NCBI RefSeq assembly: GCF_026914185.1 | Contig: NC_070563.1 | Span: forward strand, 2,170,001-2,234,000 | From: Puccinia triticina | Taxonomy: Eukaryota; Basidiomycota; Pucciniomycetes; Pucciniales; Pucciniaceae | Direction: 5' to 3' | DNA length: 64,000 bases | Shown: positions 1-12,055 of the stretch, piece after piece | Numbering within the stretch: position 1 is the first letter of the stretch | Layout of the letters: every line of letters starts with the position of its first letter | Notes under the pieces: generated by a model | The model's database searches: none | Told to the model about the DNA's origin: nothing | The model's input: the letters and a program-made list of their open reading frames with translations, nothing else | Position numbers and translations under genes: made by a program

Positions 1-1295
1 AAGCAAAATGCACAGGAATCGGTCAGTTTTGAAGCTTGTTGATGGAGGGTGATTGGATCCTAAACTCAACTGGATAATCATCTGCTCCCATTGCTCGAGC
101 GTCGGGACCGGCGGTGGCTGTAGATCTGCGGGATCGAAGACAGACAAAGGCGGCTTTGTAGGAGCTTGTGTTTTGTCTGGTTGGCTTGAGGAATCGATCG
201 GGTCGGGTAGTGCTTCTTTGTCCTGCTCGCTGGGCAGCCCATTCTCGTCAGAATTAGAGGTCTTCTTTTTGCTCGGTGTACCCGGAGAATCGTTGTCTGC
301 TTTCCGCTTATCCCGCGTGGCGTTTGTTTGGGCCGCAGGTTCGCTGGCGAGATGTGAGCTGAGATCGACATGGCTTGTACCAGTTGGGAAGGGCGGAACA
401 ACTGATTCGCCCGGTGGTAAGCCCAACAGAGCCGACATCGATTCAAACGTATCCTCCCAATCTATTTGATTTTCACACCTTCAGAAAATCTGTTTGATCG
501 CATCATGTATTTATATGACTCACCCTGTCTTTCATGTGCAGATTCGTACTTGAGTAACTGTTCACCTTCCTCCCCGTATTCGTCAAGATCGCCAAAGTAG
601 CTTGGGCCTTGGTTCTTGAACATGTGATAGACATCGTCGGTTTTCTTGAGTCCATCTAGTTCTTCTTGTTGCTTGCTAGCCCCTTCAAAGAGCTCCTTGA
701 CACCCGGAAGCTCCTTAGCCCGTCCGAAATATTTGTAGCCACGTTGGCCGGGTGCACTGCGTCCGGCGCCATCGAACGTACTCGAGCCAATCCTCCGATA
801 GTTTGCGCCGCCGAGATTAATGATCTGGTTTTCCCAATGCCCTTTCTCACGCAGTAGCTTATTGATCTCATCGTTCAGATCCCGCACTTCGTAATCGGTG
901 AGACCGGCTGTGATCGGGAAGAAGGTGATATTGGCAGATATACGTAGCCACCCATGGATTTTATCAGGATTTCGGTGATACACTCATGGGGGGCTTTTTC
1001 TCAAATGATCTATGGAACTGACCGTCTTGGATCTTGGATACCTTTCGACTGACCTCGCGCAAGATTTCACCTCTCCATCTTTCACACTGACGAAGATCCT
1101 GACAACTACTTGCTAATCGTGGGCGACGATCGGATTTGGTGGACATACCCAGTTCGGCTGCTTGTGCCTCCCGAAACCGGTACAGCATCGACTGTGCTTT
1201 TTCTTCATTTCGTGCCTTGGAACGTCAATCAAAAGGTAAATAAACTGTCAGATATTACTTGTACTAGGAGAGAACAAGAAAGTGGCTCTTACCAT
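1..1295 (-). CDS. ISY1: Pre-mRNA-splicing factor ISY1 (3' end outside window)
   Basis: ISY1 is a component of the NineTeen-associated/spliceosome complex that acts in the nucleus around the first catalytic step of splicing. The model is complement of 1295-1293 (the ATG alone), 1215-1023, 907-524 and 461 to the window edge. All junctions are GT-AG and keep frame, and 347 codons are visible. Family blocks appear in order: ARNEEKAQSMLYRFREAQ at the N-terminus, the CERWRGEILREVSRKVSKIQ block, RDLNDEINKLLREKGHW, and GYKYFGRAKELPGVKELFE. The first exon is only ATG followed by GTAAG, so a start placed at the internal MLYRF would lose the conserved N-terminus. After the GVKELFE block comes a low-complexity Ser/Pro/Lys region. 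The last part (EQWEQMIIQ) resembles the start of the family C-terminal helix, and an intron probably follows near position 70. It is divergent from the IDP gene. Identity is by recall of family motifs and is strong. Confidence 0.9.
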
Positions 1296-2050
1296 GATGA
1301 GTTACCTGTAAATAGTATGGGTTGCAGTGATCGCGTCAATTCTGGGTGATATGGTCTGCCTTGCCAAAGAGGCTTCCCTGCGGAATGCCACCAATCTCTT
1401 ATAAGCATCTCCTGCTCCAGCAGACATCAACTTATTCTTATACTGAGCTCCGCGCGGCGCGCGATTCCGGGTTTGGGGAAAATGGGCGAAAGCTTGGGAC
1501 TCCGGCCAGAGCTTGCCGAGCCCACCGTTGCAGGCGATAGGAATCATATGCCGAGGCTGGAGTCCATGATCCACAATCCAAGCCGCCTGGGAGGGCCACA
1601 GCGGACTGCTTTGATGTGCGGGTTATGGGAAATCCTGGTCCCCGCATTTTATTGTGCAACTTTTGGTGTCTCGAGTAATACTACAGGTCAATGCTTGACT
1701 GGATCATTTCGAAAACGGCACCGAAAGGGTCCGGAGCCTTGATCCCGTGGATGCGCCGGATGAATGAAGCAGCGAGATGTCCGCATGGCCGTGATACTCT
1801 CGGCGCACGAGCCCAGAAAGCCAGGCTTCGAGACGATCGCGCGGGAGCCGTGCCCGGCTGGAAAGCAGAATAGAGCCCGCTGGTGCCGGCGACAGATAGG
1901 AGTCGCTGCTCCCATGTTGTCAAAAGTTGTATGGCCCGATTATAGACTCTTGGGAGGAAAGCGGAAGCCAAGCAAACATTTTTCATTCGCTTGGAACAGG
2001 AACGTAAGAGTACATAATCAACATTTTAAATAAACACGATTCACGACAAA
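1296..2050. promoter_or_regulatory. Divergent intergenic region between ISY1 and IDP
   Basis: This 755-bp gap lies between two head-to-head start codons, so it should hold both promoters. It contains a GC-richer stretch (about 1440-1900) with two short minus-strand open frames (1302-1574 and 1681-1986) rich in Arg and Ala. Neither has motifs I recognise, and they overlap the 5' side of ISY1. A small unrecognised minus-strand gene is possible but not supported. No clear TATA box stands out. Confidence 0.4.
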
Positions 2051-4437
2051 ATGGCGAGCTCGGTGGGACACAAACTACGCCTGCTCAGCACTCCAGCCGG
2101 TCCAACCCACTCCCGACTCCATCGGCTAACCGCGACTCGCTTCCATCATCCACCTCCTACCTTCACCCTCAATCAACCGGTCCTTCCCCAGTACCGTCCC
2201 TTTAGTTCCTCAAGCATGGCTGCGACCGGTCAGTGATCACTTATCTATTCACACATGTGGCTAGAGCCGCGCTTATAAGACAACCTCTGTTAATCTTAGC
2301 CTTCAAGAAAATCAAGGTTCAGGGAAAGCTTGTTGAGATTGACGGGGATGAGATGTGAGTGGATTCTGTGTATTCTTTTGAAATCTTCTTGATCACCATT
2401 GACCACTCGTTTGTTGTATCCTTGAAACACCCAGGACCCGCATCATTTGGCATAGAATCCGACAAGACCTCATCTTGTAAGCCGCTTGACTTTGATAGCT
2501 CCCGAAAAGGGTTGGTGACCCCAAAAACCGCCAAACGTGATTACCAATGGTTGAATGACGAAGTGCACGAAACAATTGTGTAGGCCATTCTTAGATATCG
2601 ATTTACTCTACCATGATCTATCGATCCAGAATCGGGATGCGACAGACGACCAAATCACAATAGACGCTGCCGAGGCAATCAAAACGCATGGCGTGGGCGT
2701 CAAATGTGCCACGATCACTCCCGACGAAGCCCGCGTGAAGGAGTTCAAGCTGAAGAAGATGTGGCCGTGAGTAGTGTTCTCTGATTGCCAATCCAAGGAT
2801 GGAATCTTTATGTCTAACCGTCTCACTTCGCTGACTCACATTGACCATCCCCTTTCTCAGCTCTCCCAACGGGACAATCAGAAACATTCTTAATGGGACA
2901 GTTTTCAGGGAGCCGATCATATGTCAAATCGTCAAGCGGCCTGTACCCGGTTGGACGGCCCCGATCGTCGTCGGTCGACATGCTCATGCAGATCAGTATC
3001 GTTCTCAGGGTCTCAAGGTCGAAGGCGAGGGCGAGCTGGAGTTAGTCTTCACTCCTGCAGAATCTAACAAGCCTGCCCAACGACTATCGATTCACAAATT
3101 TGGTCCGAATGGATCGGGCGTCGGCCTGGGGATGTTCAATACTGCACAAGTAGGCTAGCTCATTACAACTTATCTGTTGGCCCATTTTACAATTATTGAA
3201 TAACCGTCTTTTTTTTTTTGCGTCTTGTCTGAAAACCAGTCGATCGACGACTTTGCCCACAGCTCGTTCAAAATGGCCATTTCTAAGAAAATTCCAATGG
3301 TTCGTAAAACTTGAAATTTGCTGCGAATGCAGTCGGGATTTTGGTTTTGATTGGTCGTTGTTCTCAGTACTTATCGACGAAGAATACGATCCTCAAAGCT
3401 TATGATGGGATGTGGAAAGATCGGTTCCAGGAAATCTACAACAAGTATGTGCCATCTTCATATACCAATCCGATTAATCGTGTGAACTGATGGAGGGTGG
3501 TTCCTTGGAAATGTTTTATCGACCTCAGAGAATATAAAGACGAATTTGAGAAGCTGGGGATCTGGTACGAACATCGACTGATCGATGACGTAAGCTCTAG
3601 ACTATTACGACCCTGTTTTTCTCCCTGTTGACGTTTCTCCCATGCGCTGAGCAGATGGTCGCACAAATGATCAAATCATCCGGCGGGTTCTTGATGGCAT
3701 TGAAGAACTATGATGGAGATGTCCAATCGGACATTGTTGCACAGGTCAGTAGATTCGCATCTATTCACGATGGGCTAGTGAGTTTCCCAGTTGAGGAGAC
3801 GAGTCTCAAATGCCGATTTTTATTCGTTTTTACTTAGGGCTTCGGTTCATTAGGTTTGATGACGTCAGAATTAGTCACACCTGATGGCAAGATTATGGAA
3901 AGTGAAGCAGCTCATGGAACCGTCACTCGGCACTATCGAGAACACCAAAAGGTTTGAATGGCACTGTTGTGTATCACCTGCAGAAGAGACCTGACTTTGA
4001 TTGTTTCTGATCTAAACCTCAACTTGTGAAGGGTAATCCCACTTCCACCAATTCAATTGCATCAATCTATGCTTGGACTCGCGGGTTGAAATTCAGAGGC
4101 CAAGTGGATTCTAACCAACCGTTGGTCGACTTTTCCAACATCCTCGAAAGCTGTTGCGTCGAATCTGTGGATAAGGATCAGATCATGACCAAAGATCTGG
4201 CTATCTCGATCTGGGGCAAGGATTCAAAGAAATACGTTACCACGTGAGTTTTTCTACCCCCTTCTTTCCCCGCACTCAAAAAAGGTTCGAAAATCGCATG
4301 CAAAGCGACTCGCAGAGACAAGAGTCACAATACCACAGTAGAATTGATCTCGCCTTATTTCCTCCCTCAGTGAACAATTCCTGGATCACATCAAGGACAA
4401 ACTAACGAAAAAGGTTGCAAGCCATGTCAAGTTATGA
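2051..4437 (+). CDS. IDP1: NADP-dependent isocitrate dehydrogenase, probable dual-targeted
   Basis: This enzyme oxidatively decarboxylates isocitrate to 2-oxoglutarate and makes NADPH. Twelve exons are read: 2051-2228, 2300-2354, 2435-2476, 2584-2766, 2861-3149, 3240-3299, 3368-3444, 3529-3589, 3655-3744, 3838-3951, 4032-4243 and 4371-4437. They sum to 1428 nt (475 aa), in frame throughout. Family blocks are continuous: EIDGDEMTRIIWH, ENRDAT-like (QNRDATDDQ), [92 protein letters not shown] and [13 protein letters not shown]. The first 55 residues form a Ser/Arg/His-rich leader without acidic residues, typical of a mitochondrial presequence. An internal ATG at 2216 (MAAT...) would give the usual cytosolic-length protein of about 420 aa. 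The C-terminus is VKL, only weakly like a peroxisomal signal. No damaged catalytic residue was seen. Confidence 0.95.
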
Positions 4438-4704
4438 AGTGTGAAGTGGGCGATACCAATCCAATCCATTTTTTCAAAGTAGCCATACTCTGTCTATAGT
4501 TTCTTCTCCATTAAGTCACAAGAAGGAATGCAATTACAAAAGTGCAAATATACAATTTTCGGAGTTAATAATGTTGGAAGAAAGTCATGTATGTATATGA
4601 ACATTGGCAAAGTGAGGTTCTTCTCCTCTCATGTACAGCTCAATCAAGAGGGTCAGCCTAAATGCTCCCCAAAGTTTTAAATCATGCACACCAACATTTT
4701 GGTG
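4438..4704. other. 3' flank of IDP, no gene seen
   Basis: AT-rich sequence after the IDP stop codon. I see no coding frame or clear repeat here before the foldback arm begins. Confidence 0.4.
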
Positions 4705-6026
4705 TACAGTCACTGGACAGATACATTGGTACAAAGCTCATTCCAGAAGGCCAACCCACAAACTTGAAGTCATGAGGATTCAAGAATGAGTGTGTAAAAT
4801 GACTTCAGAAGAATAAATATTGTAACAAAATAAAAATTATTTGGAACATCAAAAAATTTCCAAAATTCCTTGCATTAAATGATGATTTTGGAAAATCTTC
4901 AATACTACAGCCATCCTTGAAAAGCTTGCGGGATCAAGGCCAAAAAAAAGATTTTTTTTTATTTCAGCCACGGGCCTGTACAGGCAGTCAAAACCCCTTC
5001 AGGCAGCTGTTTGGCTTGACAAGGGTGTTGCGCTGGCCACAGAGCAGGGGAGGGGCATACGGCAAAGGGTCCCATCAGTGTAAAATTGCTCCAGGATTCC
5101 GATGGAGCAACCCTTGAGGCCCCAAAGTTAAAAACAAAGAAAGTAGTGATTTTCTTCTAATCACATTACTGTATGCAGCCTGTCATACAGGGGCTATACA
5201 TGCTTTGAGGCTGAAAATAGCAGTCCAAAATTTGGGCCCAAAATTCATTCTCAAATTTTATGGGTAGTGAAAACACATCAAACACTGGTTTTTTGTTGCA
5301 TGCAGTGCAGTTTTGTACCCCCCGGTGTGTTTTCACTGCCCACAAAATTTCAGAATGAATTTTGGAATTGATTTTTTCATTCATTATCATTCTTCACACA
5401 TGTCAGTCTATTGATTCTGATTGTTCATTATTTTTTTGGAATACAGCCAGTCCTGAAAAGCTTGTGGTTGGGTAGGCCCAAATTTTGGACTGCTATTTTC
5501 AGCCTCAAAGCATGTATAGCCCCTGTATGACAGGCTGCATACAGTAATGTGATTAGAAGAAAATCACTACTTTCTTTGTTTTTAACTTTGGGGCCTCAAG
5601 GGTTGCTCCATCGGAATCCTGGAGCAATTTTACACTGATGGGACCCTTTGCCGTATGCCCCTCCCCTGCTCTGTGGCCAGCGCGACACCCTTGTCAAGCC
5701 AAACAGCTGCCTGAAGGGGTTTTGACTGCCTGTACAGCTTCACTGTACAGGCCTGTGGCTGAAATAAAAAAAAAATCTTTTTTTTGGCCTTGATCCCGCA
5801 AGCTTTTCAAGGATGGCTGTAGTATTGAAGATTTTCCAAAATCATCATTTAATGCAAGGAATTTTGGAAATTTTTTGATGTTCCAAATAATTTTTAGTTT
5901 GTTATATTTATTCTTCTGAAGTCATTTTACACACTAATTCTTGAATCCTCATGACTTCAAGTTTGTGGGTTGGCCTTCTGAAATGAGCTTTTGGGGGTAC
6001 CAATGTATCTGTCCAGTGACTTACAG
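4705..6026. repeat. Foldback palindrome with an element inserted at its centre
   Basis: The sequence from about 4705 to 4907 is the near-perfect reverse complement of 5820 to about 6026 (for example the block with CACTGGACAGATACATTGG and its complement). Joined without the inner element, the two arms meet at a central TA and form a palindrome of about 400 bp. The outer limits are approximate because similarity fades gradually. Confidence 0.75.
4908..5819. mobile_element. Tc1/mariner-type MITE with long inverted arms, TA target duplication
   Basis: The ends are CAGCCATCCTTGAAAAGC and its complement, flanked on both sides by TA (4906-4907 and 5820-5821). The arms, about 4908-5235 and 5465-5819, are nearly perfect inverted copies, and the loop contains a second small hairpin near 5245 and 5350. 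There is no transposase. The end motif (CAGC, then GAAAAGCTTGCGG) matches the ends of the larger element at 6479-17345 and a partial copy at 23834. A degenerate third copy of the end motif lies inside the loop at 5443. Confidence 0.75.
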
Positions 6027-6478
6027 TGGGTCATGACTCATCTAATGTTTTTGGCACTGCATTTTTCATTGCAGAAGATCAGGCACCAGACCTGAAGTCA
6101 TGGAATTGGCTACAGGGGTGGAAAATAAGTTCCCAAGAATGATCATGACAGAAGAAAAAATGAAAGTGAAAAATATGAAAAGTGTGAAAATTTTCCAATT
6201 TTGTGCAAATTTCTCAGAATCTTTATTATTGCTCAAACCAAGGAGAGAAAATTACAGAGCACAGTATTGCATGTGACAGGAATGATAAAAAATGAAAAAA
6301 TGAGACCATTTTCAATTTTTTTGGGGTGAATGAGGTTTCCACTCATTTGAAATAGAAGTTGGCACCAGCACCTGCAGGCCAAATGAACACTAATTTGACC
6401 AGATGTATTTGATCCAACAAAAATCTTTGAAAATGGTCTCAGTTTTTTCATTTTTCATCATTCCTGTCACATGCAATA

Positions 6479-7035
6479 CAGCTAGCCTAGAAGAGCTTGC
6501 GACTTTGGCCGCGAGCTCTGGAAGTTTGTGCCGCAGCGGTGAAAGTTTTGTGCAGCTGTAGGGACCGTGCACACGGACCGTGGTCGGGGGGTCACGGGGG
6601 AGCCCACAGGTACATAGCGCCACCGATCCCCTGCCACCCACCACCATCCAGCCACCACCGCTGTCGAATCCCCCCCAATGCCATCCTCCTCAGCCCCACA
6701 CCCCTTCCCACCGCCCCCCGTAACCAAAGAGCAGTGCACGACTGAACCAAAAAAATACACACCCCACCATTCCCCCCACCGCCGTCGCATCCACCACCAT
6801 CCAGCCACCACCGCTGTCAAATCCCCCCCAATGCCATCCTCCTCAGCCCCACACCCCTTCCCACCGCCCCCCGTAACCAAAGAGCAGTGCACGACTGAAC
6901 CAAAAAAATACACACCCCACCACTCCCCCCAACTCAATCCCCCACCGCCGTCGCATCCACCACCGCCGTTGAATCCACCCGTTCGACCACCACCCCCAAA
7001 TCCACTTCAGCCTCCAGACAGAATCATCCGGCCAT
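6479..7035. repeat. Left subterminal inverted repeat, CCACC-rich
   Basis: Reverse-complement match to 16943-17345. It contains a tandem duplication of about 150 bp (about 6640-6790 and 6793-6930) ending in CCACCGCCGTCGCATCCAC-type units. Open frames through it are Pro/His-rich consequences of the repeat and are not called genes. Confidence 0.7.
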
Positions 7036-7134
7036 AGGAATGATCCACACAGGTGTGTATTTTCTGTTTATCATTGATGCTATCAGGAGCACATAAGCCT
7101 TACTGATAACGTCCGTGAATTATCTAGCTTGAGG

Positions 7135-8783
7135 ATGGATAACCGTGAACAATCCCTTTCTCCCTCCGATTACAGTGAATGGCTCCACCACCCACTTACT
7201 CCACCTGCGGACCGACACGTGCCCCTGCCGTTTGACGGGACTGCTCAACTGGTCACGGAGCGCAACCGCCGCCGTGATGCATTCATCAGAAGTCAGCAAA
7301 GAGCGTCGCAACTGGACCCATCCCTATTTGGCTTCCTCGCAGCTGCCCCGGCCACCACCCGATCCAGCCATTTGAGCTCCTCTCCCTCTCAATCAACTGT
7401 GAATCAGTCTCAACAATGCAGCCAGGTTCCTTTCAATTGGCAAGGATCCACCTTTGGCCGCCACGAGGTTCCAATTTCCATTGAGTTCCTTCTATTTGTC
7501 CCCAGACCCAGCCCACTTCCCATCAACTCCCGCAAACACCAAACCCGAGCTGCTCCTGTTGGCCCCCAGTACCAAAAGGCTGAATCAGAGCCTGGAAAGC
7601 TGACGATCAGCTGGGACACGCACGGCTACAATCTTGAGAGGTTCAAGGAGGCTGCAATGCTTTTGATCAAACACAATGAAGATGAGGGACTTGGATTATA
7701 TGCCCAAGAATGTGAATCCAAGGGCAACATCGTTTGGAATGCAATCATCCCGAATGGACGCACATTCACTGCAACCCAAAAAAAGCGACTCAATTTGGCA
7801 AACATTCACGCAGTTCCTCCTAGCTGCGGAGGCCACTCCAGAATCCCGTCAAATCATATGTTGTTTGGTCCAGAAAGATCCAACCGTCTTGGCTCAGGTA
7901 TGTGAATTTTCCTGATCTATCTCAACCAAGTCAGAATGGCTCATCAACCACATTTTGTTTTAAATTTCAGAAAGAGTCTGCTTATAAGTACCTCAGATTA
8001 ATGTACACAGGTTCCAGCGCGGCAGAAGACCCATCTGAAGGGCCCTCTGCGGGTGCACAGGCAGTGGCTACCCTCACCGATTTGGTTACCGAGCTCGGCT
8101 GTATCCACAAAACCGCTCAACACCTCACTGGAAGTCACGAGACGGGGGTTTTCATCAATCCTGAAAACCCCAACGAGTTCTTCCACATGACCCCAAAAAG
8201 AATTGCCCTGTGGGCAAAAGCAATTGTAAGTTAACAATTCCTTTGAAACATGTGCCTGGGGATCTCTATACTGATAATTGCTGCCTCTGAATCCATGTAA
8301 TAGAGGAACAACCCCGGTGAAGTGACCCTCAGGGTTCCCCCAAAATTGGATAGCTTCCAATTCAAGACCAAGGACAACATGCTGCCGCCGCCGCCTCCAG
8401 TTCTAGCGCAACCACCGACTCCCGTTTTGGAGGCCGCACTCCAATTCCCAAACTCGTTTGGAGTTGCAATGCCCCACGAGATGATTTTCAACCCGATGCA
8501 CATGGCACCTGCGAGCTCAATGGCCATCCCGCCCTTGATGCATGCGGGCACCAGTCAGAAAATCCCTGGCACCCCAGAACATCCAAAACAAGCCTTGTCA
8601 CCATCAACCCCTACCCACGACGACAGCAGCATTGAAGAATTCCTACAATTTGCTTATGTCAACCTGGAATCGCCCAAAGTCTGCAACAGGATGAGCGCCC
8701 TTGGCATCACGCATTGGACCATGTTCAAATGGTTCAAGGCAGACAAGCTTGCAAGCAAAGGAATTCCCAAAGGCCCAGCTTGA
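7135..8783 (+). pseudogene. Transposon cargo gene, rust-type hypothetical with SAM-like C-terminus, one frameshift
   Basis: Three exons: 7135-7897, 7971-8225 and 8304-8783, with GT-AG introns (CAG/gtatgt, ATT/gtaagt). The function is unknown. The first exon reads open to LTISWDTHGYNLERFKEAA and beyond, then changes frame inside a run of seven A (7778-7784). Removing one base gives ATQKSDSIWQTFTQFLLAAE and joins exon 2 in frame, about 498 aa in total. The middle is Pro-rich. The last 55 residues (IEEFLQFAYVNL ... LGITHWTMFKWF) look like a small helical SAM-like module, similar to the end of the disrupted gene at 44.9-58.0 kb. The ATG at 7135 is the first in frame. It is either a recent pseudogene or a homopolymer sequencing error. 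Confidence 0.6.
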
Positions 8784-9397
8784 TCAATTGCTTCCTCCGC
8801 AAAGAAATACTCCCATCACTTGATGAGGGTTGCAACCAACAAGTAGAATAGTTTGTATTCATAAGTTCTTTTTTTTTCTCTGATCCTCACACTCATTGTA
8901 ATCACCAGTTTTTTAATTTTCACACTTGCTTACTTGGTAATCTTAAGTCCTTTATTTTCACACTTGCTTACTTTGTAATCTTAAGTCCTTTATTTTCACA
9001 CTTGCTTACTTTGTAATCTTAAGTCCTTTTTTTGTTTTACTTGCATACTTTGTAATCTTAAGTCCTTTTTTTGTTTTCTTATTTCACTCAAGTGATTCTT
9101 ATTTATTTTGTAATCAAAATTATATTCGTACATTTGAATTCACTTGCGGCATTTAAAGAAAGGAGAGGGTGAAAATACAAAGAGAAAGTTAAAAGAGAAA
9201 GTACAACAAACAGACTGTTATCTGAACCTTGTTTTGCTTTAATTTAATGTACAGAAGTACAAGGGGGGGAATAAAAAAATGGTGGTGAAGATAAAAGAGA
9301 AAGAAATCAATTGAAAAAGAAGGAAAGAGAAGAGCAAGAAAAAAGAGAAAGGAATCAATTGAAAGAAGAAAAGATGAGAGCGAGAGGAGACAATTGT
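8784..9397. repeat. AT-rich spacer with 38-bp tandem repeat
   Basis: From about 8925 to 9075 a unit of about 38 bp containing TTTGTAATCTTAAGTCC is repeated about four times, the last copies degenerate. The rest, up to the transposase stop codon, is purine-rich (GAAAG) sequence with no gene. Confidence 0.6.
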
Positions 9398-10520
9398 TCA
9401 TTCTGTGTAACCACAGCCTTTGAACAAGCCTCTCATAAGTTCGGGTGTGAAGACAAGTCTGGTGAAGGCCTTGATGGCCTCCCCATTGGTTTCACCTCCA
9501 TCAAGCTCTCCATGTCGCCGTAAGGTAGCCTTCAGGATGCTGAAGGCTTTCTCGATTGGGTTCTTGTTGGGGGAATAGGCAGGAAGATACACAAGGAGAC
9601 AGCCATGGTCATTGACAATCTGTTCAATGTTGCCATTGTGATGTATTTGGGCGTTGTCCATGACAAGGATGCTTTGGGTTCCTGGGAATGGGTTCATGTT
9701 AGGAAGCTTCAAAGATCAAATGATCAGCTTTGGATGGAAGCTTAGGTTAGGATCAAGGAATATTTGACTCACCAAGACGTGCTCCAAGTAACACTCAAAA
9801 TCAACGCGCCTGATGTTTTCGGGCTGTACCATCACTGCAACAAGGCCGCCAAGGTCCGCGGTGGGAATCAAGTTGAATTGATGGGTGGCTTGGGTTACAA
9901 CAAGCCAAGAGGTCCTCTCGCCCACTGGAGCCCAGCCCTGAGTGCGTATTACTGCATCCAGACAAACCCCGCTCTCGTCTTTGAAAGAGAAGTGTTAGGG
10001 ACATTAGTTACTGTAAGAGATTGGGATCACACGGAGAGACAAAAAAAGGATAAAACCCACCAGTGAAGACAAGCCATTCAGGGTCAAAGGTGGCCATCAG
10101 GAGAACGTACTTTGCTCGTTGAGTTGGGTCTTGATTTGCGTTTACCTTTCTCATGGTTTTTTGACTGAGTTGGAGGCGTCTGTGAAGCTTGTTTGAGATA
10201 GTTTGTAGGGAGATTTGGAGGTTAAATTGTTTGAATAATGACTGCTGGATCTCTTGAAGATAGATGGTTGGGTTGTCGGTCACCAACTCCAAGAGGAATG
10301 CACGTTCTTCTTTGCTGAGGGCTAAGGGTTGACCTCTTCTTTTGTAGGTTTCCGGGTTGTTGACAACGGAGCAAGTCGCTTCGTAGAGAATACGCCAGCG
10401 TCTGAGGGAATCAGAGCTGACCTCGGATCCATTTGACACATTAATGTTGGCAAGGGGTTGTCCATCCAGGGCCGCCCAAACAACAGTGTATTTGAATGCG
10501 TCAGTATACTTGACATACAT
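9398..10520 (-). CDS. Tc1/mariner (IS630-related) DD34E transposase, apparently intact
   Basis: Three exons: 10520-10061, 9978-9773 and 9706-9398, 975 nt (324 aa), in frame with GT-AG introns. The N-terminal half has helix-turn-helix character (PLALSKEERAFLLELVTDNP; LQTISNKLHRRLQLS). Catalytic motifs follow: FTDESGV (first Asp), VMDNAQIHHNG (second Asp) and YSPNKNPIEKAFSILK, with exactly 34 residues between the second Asp and the Glu. This spacing is that of the Tc1 group and agrees with the TA target duplication. The start is the ATG at 10520; the frame is open further upstream only by non-ATG codons in the CCACC repeat. The LTR element lies only 38 bp upstream of the ATG (its TSD at 10559-10562) and must have altered or removed the promoter. 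Nothing in the protein looks broken. Confidence 0.85.
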
Positions 10521-10562
10521 CAACAGCAGTGGTGGATGCAATGGCGGTGGGGGATTCAACGG

Positions 10563-11487
10563 TGTGGAACTACTCTGAGGGAAGAATAGAGCTTGAGAGG
10601 GATTTGGTGCTTGAAGGGCTGCCTCTCAGGGGAACAAGAAAAAGAATATAAGAGTATGGACTCTTAAGGAAAGGTGTGGCTATGGAGATTCTTGAGGTAT
10701 GTCTAAGGGTTTACTTTCTACTAATCTAATAGCAAGTTAAAGGTAATGTAAAGTCTGTCCAACCTGATATATTTGGCATAGACTTATGAAGCTTGTCCAC
10801 TCTGATTTAATGGCATAAGCTAGGCTAGTGAATGGTGACCAGTGATCTGGATTGCTGGGACAGGATCTGATGGGGAACAAAAGGTAGGGCCAAAGAGGGC
10901 AGACTATATACAAAATATTATGGGGCTGAGTTGTGGTTGGAAGAAAAGATGAAACAGTGAAAATTCTCAATCAAGGGGCTGATGCTGAAACTGCTATGGG
11001 GATGGAGAGTTCTGGAGTGAGGCTGAAATGTGGAGAGACAATGAAACATCAGAAGAAAGGGATTACATGTCATATGAGTGGCTGAAAAGGGAAGGGCTGA
11101 AACCAAAGGGGACAAGGGTTAACCAAGATGGGATCTCCATGGTTATTACATGTGTGGCTAATTCCAAATTGGGGTTGTTATACTGGATTGGGAAGGGAGG
11201 AAAAGATGATGAATATCCAGGGTCTTTCCTAATAGTCTGGCTCTGTCTGATGGGTGACTTTCTCCCACTTGTGCCTAGCTGGGTGCTTGAGGATTATTGA
11301 GTTGGTGTAGGTGGGTATCCAGAAGGTGGGGGAAAAGGGTGAAGAGAGAATGGGGGGCCTGTTGATGGGTATGAGTTGTCCTGGCCTTGATCCTTAAGGG
11401 AGGTGGGTGCTTGAGTATTCCAGAGAGGGTTATATTGAGGGAAAAAGACTTTGATTTTGGTGCCATATTCAGGATTGGCTTACCACA
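10563..11487 (-). repeat. LTR of copy 1 (3' LTR in transcript orientation)
   Basis: 925 bp, TGTGG...CCACA, nearly identical to 16013-16938. The polypurine tract lies directly beside it at 11488-11502 (minus strand, GTTGGGGGTGGA). Confidence 0.9.
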
Positions 11488-11502
11488 TCCACCCCCAACT
11501 TT
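11488..11502 (-). promoter_or_regulatory. Polypurine tract
   Basis: Purine-rich GTTGGGGGTGGA read on the minus strand, immediately before the LTR. The second LTR element has the same motif at 49971-49985. Confidence 0.6.
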
Positions 11503-12055
11503 GATGATGTCCCCATCATCCAAGCCAAAGAAAAAGCCAAACTGGATATGGGAGGAAAAATGAAGGAAGAAGAGGAAAAAAAGGAATATTTAGCAGAAAA
11601 ATGGAGCCAAAAGATAAAGCAGAAAAAGCCAACAAAGTGAGGGGAAATTGTTTTTGAGATAAGGAATTGTTTAATTAATTTTATTAATGTTTTTATGATT
11701 TTTGAGTGACTTATCTATAGATTTTCCTATTTATCTATGTATGTTTTTAGTAGTTTAATGGTTTTCTGAATTTTTCTTGCTATATTTATGTGATTTTGTT
11801 CACCCCCAACTTGGGTAATGATGCTGGGTTTCTACAATATTTTTAGAAGGAAAAATGGCTTAGAGAAATCAAGAGAAGAAAGAGAAGTGAATAGAGTTAT
11901 GAGTTCCTAAGATATGCGTTGCAAAAGATCAAGTTTTGCTATCTCTAGTCGCGAAAGCTTTCAAACGACCAACTTCCGCCGGTCCGCAAGCGCTTCATTG
12001 AGTTCCTCAACTTCTTTTTCCTGTGTTTTGTATTTGGGAGAAGCATTGTTAGTAG

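Noticed and set aside
1302..1986. Small minus-strand gene between ISY1 and IDP
   Set aside because: Two short frames have no recognisable motif and no supported splice join. The space is better explained as a shared promoter region.
6678..7037. Proline/histidine-rich frame in the left terminal repeat
   Set aside because: It follows from the CCACC-rich subterminal repeat, is duplicated internally and is mirrored on the other strand of the right repeat.
11028..11300. 90-codon frame present in both LTRs of copy 1 (also 16479-16751)
   Set aside because: It lies inside LTR sequence antisense to the element and has no motif; its duplication is due to the LTRs.
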